The position numbers and the translations under genes were made by a program. From Niveibacterium sp. SC-1 (lineage in GTDB: Bacteria; Pseudomonadota; Gammaproteobacteria; Burkholderiales; Rhodocyclaceae), in contig NZ_CP151275.1 of the NCBI RefSeq assembly GCF_038235435.1, positions 372,001 through 436,000 on the forward strand: DNA of 64,000 nt. Direction: 5' to 3'. The notes beneath the pieces were generated by a model that saw nothing but the letters and a program-made list of their open reading frames with translations, made no database searches and had not been told where the DNA came from. Positions 59,881 through 64,000 of the stretch are shown here, in pieces. The first letter of the stretch is position 1. Each line of letters opens with the position of its first letter.

Positions 59881-60869
59881 GCGGATGCTCCGGGCGCATG
59901 GGGCTGCGTGCCGGCGAGCGGGAAGAAGCAGCGCACGCGCGCGTCGCGCAGCCCTTCGAGCGCCGGACGCTCGGCGTGGCAGCGCGCCTGTGCGTACGGG
60001 CAGCGCGGCGAGAAGAGGCAGGCAGCAGGGCGCGCGTCGGCCGAGGGTACCGTGCCGGGTAGGGCCTGCAGGCGTGCGGCGCCACGGTTGTGTTCCGGCA
60101 GCGCGCGCAGCAGGGCCTCCGTGTAGGGATGGCACGGCGCCTCGAAGAGCGTGGGCACCGGGCCCTGCTCCATCTCCTGTCCGGCGTAGAGCACGAGCAC
60201 GCGATGCGCGAGTTGCGAGACGAGCGCGAGGTCGTGGCTGATCAGGATCAGGCCCATGCCGCGCTCGCGTTGCAGGCGCAGGAGCAGGGCCACGATCTGC
60301 GCCTGCACGGTGACGTCCAGCGCGGTAGTCGGCTCGTCGGCGATCAAGAGACGCGGGTTACCGGCGATCGCCAGCGCGATGCCGACGCGCTGACTCATGC
60401 CGCCGGAGAGCTGGTGCGGATAGGCTTTGAGGCGGGCCTCCGGTTCCGGAATCTCGACCTGCCGCAGCAGTTCCAGCGCCTGCTCGCGCAACTTCGCGCG
60501 GCCGCCGCCGTGGTGTGTGGCGAGCGTCTCGACCAACTGATCGCCGACCGAAAAGCACGAGTCCAGGCTCGTGTGCGGATCCTGGAAGACCATCGCGATC
60601 TCGCGACCGAGCAGGGCGCGGCGCTCGCGCGTGGAGAGCGACAGGAGGTCACGGCCGTCGTAGCGCAGCACGTCCGCCGAGACGCGCGCCTGCGGGACGA
60701 GCAAGCCCATGAGCGCGAGCGAGGCGACGCTCTTGCCCGAGCCGGATTCACCAACCAGGCCCAGCACTTCGCCGGCTTCGAGTTCGAGATCCAGGCCCTC
60801 GACCGCAACGATGGCCCGTTCGCGCGGGCCGAAGTGCACCGAGAGATTGCGGACTTCGAGCAGGCTCAT
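59877..60869 (-). CDS. Oligopeptide/dipeptide ABC transporter ATP-binding protein (DppD/OppD-like)
   Basis: 330 residues. Walker A is [17 protein letters not shown]-loop [10 protein letters not shown], signature [17 protein letters not shown] and Walker [14 protein letters not shown]. The C-terminal [14 protein letters not shown] is the family Cys motif. It forms a heterodimer with the DppF-like ATPase and powers uptake through the two permeases. Overlaps of 4 bases with neighbours on each side indicate one operon. Confidence 0.93.
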   Translation of the reverse strand: MSLLEVRNLSVHFGPRERAIVAVEGLDLELEAGEVLGLVGESGSGKSVASLALMGLLVPQARVSADVLRYDGRDLLSLSTRERRALLGREIAMVFQDPHTSLDSCFSVGDQLVETLATHHGGGRAKLREQALELLRQVEIPEPEARLKAYPHQLSGGMSQRVGIALAIAGNPRLLIADEPTTALDVTVQAQIVALLLRLQRERGMGLILISHDLALVSQLAHRVLVLYAGQEMEQGPVPTLFEAPCHPYTEALLRALPEHNRGAARLQALPGTVPSADARPAACLFSPRCPYAQARCHAERPALEGLRDARVRCFFPLAGTQPHAPGASA

Positions 60870-61771
60870 TGGCGCAGCCTCGGGTCGAGCGCGTCGCGCA
60901 GGCCGTCGCCGAGCAGGTTGAAGGCGAGCACAGTGAGGAAGATCGCGAGGCCGGGCAGGCTGGTAACCCACCACGCGCTCTCGATGAACTCCAGCGCGCC
61001 GGCGAGCATCGCGCCCCATTCCGCGGCGGGCGGTTGCGCGCCGAGGCCGAGGAAGCCGAGCGCGGCGGCATCGAGGATGGCGGTGGAGAAACCGAGCGTG
61101 GCCTGCACGATCAGTGGCGCCGCGCAGTTGGGCAGGATCACGCTGAACATCAGCCGCAGCGGGCCCGCGCCCGCGATGCGCGAGGCGAGCACGTATTCGC
61201 GTTCGCGCTCCTGCAGCACGGTGGCGCGGGTGAGCCGCACATAGTGAGGCAGCATCACGATCGCGACGGCGATCATGGTGTTGCCCAGGCTGGGGCCGAT
61301 CACCGCGACGACGGCGATCGCGAGCAGCAGCGCAGGCAGCGCGATCAGCACGTCGGCGATGCGCATCACCAGCGCGTCCACCCAGCCGCGCGCATAGCCC
61401 GCGAGCAAGCCGAGCAGCACGCCCAGCGCGAGCGAGAGCGTGACCGAGACCAGGCCCAGGCCGAGCGAGAGGCGCGCGCCGAAGATCAGGCGCGAGAGCA
61501 GGTCGCGGCCGACCGGATCGGTGCCGAGCAGAAAGCGCGCATCGCCGCCTTCCAGCCAGACCGGTGGCTTGAGCACCGCGTCGCGGTACTGCTCCAGCGG
61601 CGAATGCGGCGCGAGCCAGGGGGCGAAGAGCGCGCAGGCGACCAGCAGCAGCGCGAGGACGAGCCCGGCGAGCGCCCCGCGATTGGCGGAGAAGGCGCGC
61701 CAGAAAGCTGCCGCGCGCGACTCCGGCGCAGGCTCGGCGGCGATGGCGAGGACGGGACTCTCAGCGCTCAT
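60866..61771 (-). CDS. Oligopeptide/dipeptide ABC transporter permease (DppC-like)
   Basis: 301 residues from ATG 61771 ([10 protein letters not shown]); an ATG at 61798 would extend 9 residues into the DppB gene. Six membrane helices; [20 protein letters not shown] is the DppC hallmark, and [19 protein letters not shown] is the ATPase-docking EAA loop. It overlaps the DppB gene by 11 bases and the DppD gene by 4. Confidence 0.92.
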   Translation of the reverse strand: MSAESPVLAIAAEPAPESRAAAFWRAFSANRGALAGLVLALLLVACALFAPWLAPHSPLEQYRDAVLKPPVWLEGGDARFLLGTDPVGRDLLSRLIFGARLSLGLGLVSVTLSLALGVLLGLLAGYARGWVDALVMRIADVLIALPALLLAIAVVAVIGPSLGNTMIAVAIVMLPHYVRLTRATVLQEREREYVLASRIAGAGPLRLMFSVILPNCAAPLIVQATLGFSTAILDAAALGFLGLGAQPPAAEWGAMLAGALEFIESAWWVTSLPGLAIFLTVLAFNLLGDGLRDALDPRLRQ

Positions 61772-62771
61772 GGCGGATGCGCGGATTGACCCAGCCATAG
61801 AGCAGGTCGACGACGAAGGTGCTGGCGATCACCAGCAGCGCGCAGAGCAGGATGCCGCCCTGCACCACCGGGTAGTCGCGGCGATGGATCGCCTCGACCA
61901 GCCACTTGCCCACGCCCGGCCAGGAGAAGAGGGTCTCGGTGAGCACCGCGCCGCCGAGTAGCGCCCCGATCTGCAGGCCGACCACCGTGAGTACCGGGAT
62001 CAGTGCGTTGCGCAGCGCATGCCGCAGCACCACCCGCCAGGGCGCGAGACCACGGGCGCGGGCGGCGCGGACGAAATCCTCGCCCAGCACTTCGAGCATC
62101 GCACTGCGCGTCATGCGTGCGAGCACCGCGAGCGGAATCGTGCCGAGCACGATGGCGGGCAACACGAGATGCGAAAGCGCCGAGCGGAACGCACCCGGTT
62201 CGTCCGAGAGCCAGGCATCGACCAGCATCAGGCCGGTGACCCGTGGTGGATCGAACTCGATCGCGATGCGGCCCGAGACTGGCGTCCAGCCCAGGTGCAC
62301 CGAGAAGAAAAGAATCAGCAGCAGGCCCCACCAGAAAATGGGCATCGAGTAGCCGGCGAGCGAGACGCCCATGACGCCGTAGTCGACCGGCGTGTTGCGG
62401 CGGAGCGCGGCGAGCACGCCGGCCGGGATGCCGAGCAGCAGCGCGAAGAGCATTGCGGCTGTGGCAAGTTCCAGGGTCGCGGGAAAGCGGTCGGCGAATT
62501 CGCGCAGCACCGGCTCGCCGGTCGCGATCGAGTTGCCCAGGTCACCCTGCACCGCATGCTGGACATAGCGCAGGTATTGCGCGGGAAGTGGCTGGTCGAG
62601 GCCGAAGCGCTGCATCAGTTGCGTGCGGCGTTCGGGTGCCATACCGCGTTCGCCCGAGAGCGCTTCGACCGGATCGCCCGGGATCAGGTGAAGCAGCGCG
62701 AAGACCAGCAGCGTTATGCCGATCAGGCTGGGGAGGAGGAGCGCGATGCGGCGGAGGAGAAAGCCGGGCAT
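61761..62771 (-). CDS. Oligopeptide/dipeptide ABC transporter permease (DppB-like)
   Basis: 336 residues. The N-terminus FLLRRIALLLPSLIGITLLV and HLIPGDPVEALSG are standard for DppB, followed by a periplasmic domain and about five further helices. GEDFVRAARARGLAPWRVVL is the EAA loop. It lies 7 bases after the Nudix gene, which separates it from the binding-protein gene. Confidence 0.93.
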   Translation of the reverse strand: MPGFLLRRIALLLPSLIGITLLVFALLHLIPGDPVEALSGERGMAPERRTQLMQRFGLDQPLPAQYLRYVQHAVQGDLGNSIATGEPVLREFADRFPATLELATAAMLFALLLGIPAGVLAALRRNTPVDYGVMGVSLAGYSMPIFWWGLLLILFFSVHLGWTPVSGRIAIEFDPPRVTGLMLVDAWLSDEPGAFRSALSHLVLPAIVLGTIPLAVLARMTRSAMLEVLGEDFVRAARARGLAPWRVVLRHALRNALIPVLTVVGLQIGALLGGAVLTETLFSWPGVGKWLVEAIHRRDYPVVQGGILLCALLVIASTFVVDLLYGWVNPRIRHER

Positions 62772-62778
62772 GCGCGGA

Positions 62779-63345
62779 CTAGATCAGGCCCTTCATCCGC
62801 AGGAGACCGAGCACGGCGACCGTGGTGGCGTCCTTGATCTCGCCGGCGAGGATCATCGCCTCCATCTCGGCGAGCGTGAAGGCGCGGCTGATCAGGTCTT
62901 CCTCCTCGGCGTCGCGCGCGTCCGTCGGCGCGACCGAGAGCGCGCTCGCGAAGAAGACGTTGTAGCCCTGGGTGGAATAACCGTAGGCAGCGAAGAGATG
63001 GCCGACCATCTGCATGCTTCCGGCCACGAGGCCCGTTTCCTCGCGCAGCTCGGCGATCGCGAGTTGGGTGGGGTCGATGTCGGGCTGGCCTTCCCAGGAA
63101 CCCTGCGGGAATTCCCAGAAGCGCTGGCTCACCGGATAGCGGTACTGCTGCACCAGGTGCACCCGGCCTGCGTCGATCGGCGCGATCACCGCGAAGTCGG
63201 GCTTCTCGACCACGCCGTAGATGCCCTCGGCGCCGCTCGCGCGTCGGATGCGGTCTTCGCGCACGCGCATCCAGCGGTTCTCGTAGACGGTGCGCGAGTC
63301 GAGTGTCGCTATCGTGGCGACGGCAGGATCGTGGGGCGTGCTCAT
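62779..63345 (-). CDS. Nudix hydrolase with degenerate Nudix box
   Basis: 188 residues of the ADP-ribose pyrophosphatase-like group (RTVYENRWMRVREDRI at the start). The Nudix region is GSWEGQPDIDPTQLAIAELR followed by EETGLVAG. In the consensus GX5EX7REUXEEXGU, the catalytic EExxG part is kept (AELREETG), but the Gly, first Glu and Arg positions are Trp, Ile and Ala. Catalysis may still occur; substrate unknown. It sits between the binding-protein gene (4 bases) and the DppB-like gene (7 bases) in a peptide-importer operon, an unusual place. Confidence 0.87.
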   Translation of the reverse strand: MSTPHDPAVATIATLDSRTVYENRWMRVREDRIRRASGAEGIYGVVEKPDFAVIAPIDAGRVHLVQQYRYPVSQRFWEFPQGSWEGQPDIDPTQLAIAELREETGLVAGSMQMVGHLFAAYGYSTQGYNVFFASALSVAPTDARDAEEEDLISRAFTLAEMEAMILAGEIKDATTVAVLGLLRMKGLI

Positions 63346-63349
63346 GGTG

Positions 63350-64000
63350 TCAGCGGATGTCGGCCTTGTCGAAGTTGAGCCCGTAGGTGGGTTCGAGCAC
63401 GAAGCCGCTCACGTTCTTGCGTGTCACGGCGAAGCGGTTGCCGTGGGCGAGCAGGAGCTGCGGCGTCTCTTCGCGCAGGATCTCCTGCGCTTTGGCATAG
63501 AGCGGTACGCGCGCGCTCTGTTCCGTACTGCGGCGCGCCTTTTCCAGCAGGGCCTCGAATTCCGGCGTACTCCAGCGTGCGAGGTTGCCGCCACTGGCGA
63601 TCGCGTCCTTGGAGAGCAGCGGCTCGAAGTAGTTGTCCGGTTCGCCGTTGCCGGAGAGCCAGCCGAACATTACGGCCTGGTGTTCGCCCGCGCGCATGCG
63701 CTTGAGGTACTCGCCCCACTCGAAGGTGGCGAGCTTCACCTGCACGCCGATCTTCGCCAGATCCGCCTGCGCCAGCTCGGCCACGCGCTTGCCGTCGGGG
63801 TTGTGGGGGCGTACCACCGGCAGGTACCACAGCTCCATGTCGAAGCCCTTCTCGAGCCCCGCGGCCTTGAGCAGGGCCTTCGCCTTTTCCGGATCGTGAG
63901 CGAGTGGCGGCAGGGTCTTGTTGGCGGCCCAGTAGGCCGGCGGCAGCAGGGTCTTCGCAAGCGTGGCGCGCTTCTGGTAGACGTTGGCGAGGATGGCCTC
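63350..64000 (-). CDS. ABC transporter substrate-binding protein, oligopeptide type (partial at N-terminus)
   Basis: C-terminal 216 residues only; the start lies beyond base 64000. Family sequence: KALLKAAGLEKGFDMELWYL, VQVKLATFEWGEYLKRMRAG, MFGWLSGNGEPDNYFEPLL and VSGFVLEPTYGLNFDKADIR at the C-terminus, as in SBP_bac_5 proteins for peptides. The periplasmic protein would deliver peptides to the Dpp-like permeases encoded downstream. Nudix gene 4 bases after its stop. Confidence 0.9.
   Translation of the reverse strand, partial: EAILANVYQKRATLAKTLLPPAYWAANKTLPPLAHDPEKAKALLKAAGLEKGFDMELWYLPVVRPHNPDGKRVAELAQADLAKIGVQVKLATFEWGEYLKRMRAGEHQAVMFGWLSGNGEPDNYFEPLLSKDAIASGGNLARWSTPEFEALLEKARRSTEQSARVPLYAKAQEILREETPQLLLAHGNRFAVTRKNVSGFVLEPTYGLNFDKADIR

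Overview
The window is very GC-rich, densely packed bacterial chromosome. Family content (an ilvA/RidA pair, a dapF-DUF484-xerC set, and metK divergent from two LpxL-type acyltransferases) fits a Betaproteobacterium, perhaps near Rhodocyclales or Burkholderiales. That placement is inferred from gene order and composition only. I see no rRNA, tRNA, CRISPR array, prophage or transposase gene.

Layout. 1-7.6 kb: threonine deaminase (cut by the window edge), divergent RidA-family enamine deaminase plus an alpha/beta hydrolase, DUF2325, periplasmic Cu/Zn superoxide dismutase, PhzF-like enzyme, amidase and AEC transporter. 7.6-15.2 kb: a minus-strand series of LacI regulator, dapF, DUF484, GNAT and xerC; a LysR gene with no usable ATG/GTG/TTG; a DUF1989 protein with an apparent ribbon-helix-helix N-terminus; and an XRE/CoA-binding pair. 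15.3-21.1 kb: a secreted protein/DUF2145/membrane protein set, small NTF2-like and VOC proteins, and a divergent MFS/AraC pair. 21.2-24.3 kb: metK, preceded by a good sigma70 promoter, a leader resembling a SAM-II riboswitch and an intrinsic terminator, then two lipid A type acyltransferases.

24.4-36.6 kb: an Asn/Val-repeat exported protein with DUF2092, an SGNH/CE2-like esterase, then a predicted nine-gene operon (27.1-35.7 kb). It encodes a 2-oxoglutarate/Fe(II) oxygenase, an alpha/beta hydrolase, a complete NMT1/THI5-type ABC importer, a guanine-deaminase-like enzyme and a three-subunit molybdenum hydroxylase. This looks like a self-contained uptake and breakdown route for an N-heterocycle whose identity I cannot assign, and it is my best candidate for an undescribed system. 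A perfect palindrome precedes it and a MarR gene lies just upstream.

36.9-48.1 kb: VOC protein, ICMT-like methyltransferase, a bacterial ionotropic-glutamate-receptor-like channel with an unusual pore motif, a ClC/CBS channel, then a less GC-rich accessory stretch with a large PKD lipoprotein and an orphan contact-dependent-inhibition immunity gene, followed by CapA-like and PilT-like proteins. 48.2-57.9 kb: two methyltransferases, an ECF42-type sigma factor with YCII and DHFR-like partners, a decayed cupredoxin gene, a di-heme peroxidase lipoprotein and a secreted phosphatase/phospholipase C-like lipoprotein, with a PmrA-box-like site between the last two. 58.1-58.8 kb: a 771-bp nested palindromic element. 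58.9 kb to the end: an oligopeptide-type ABC importer operon with an embedded Nudix gene.
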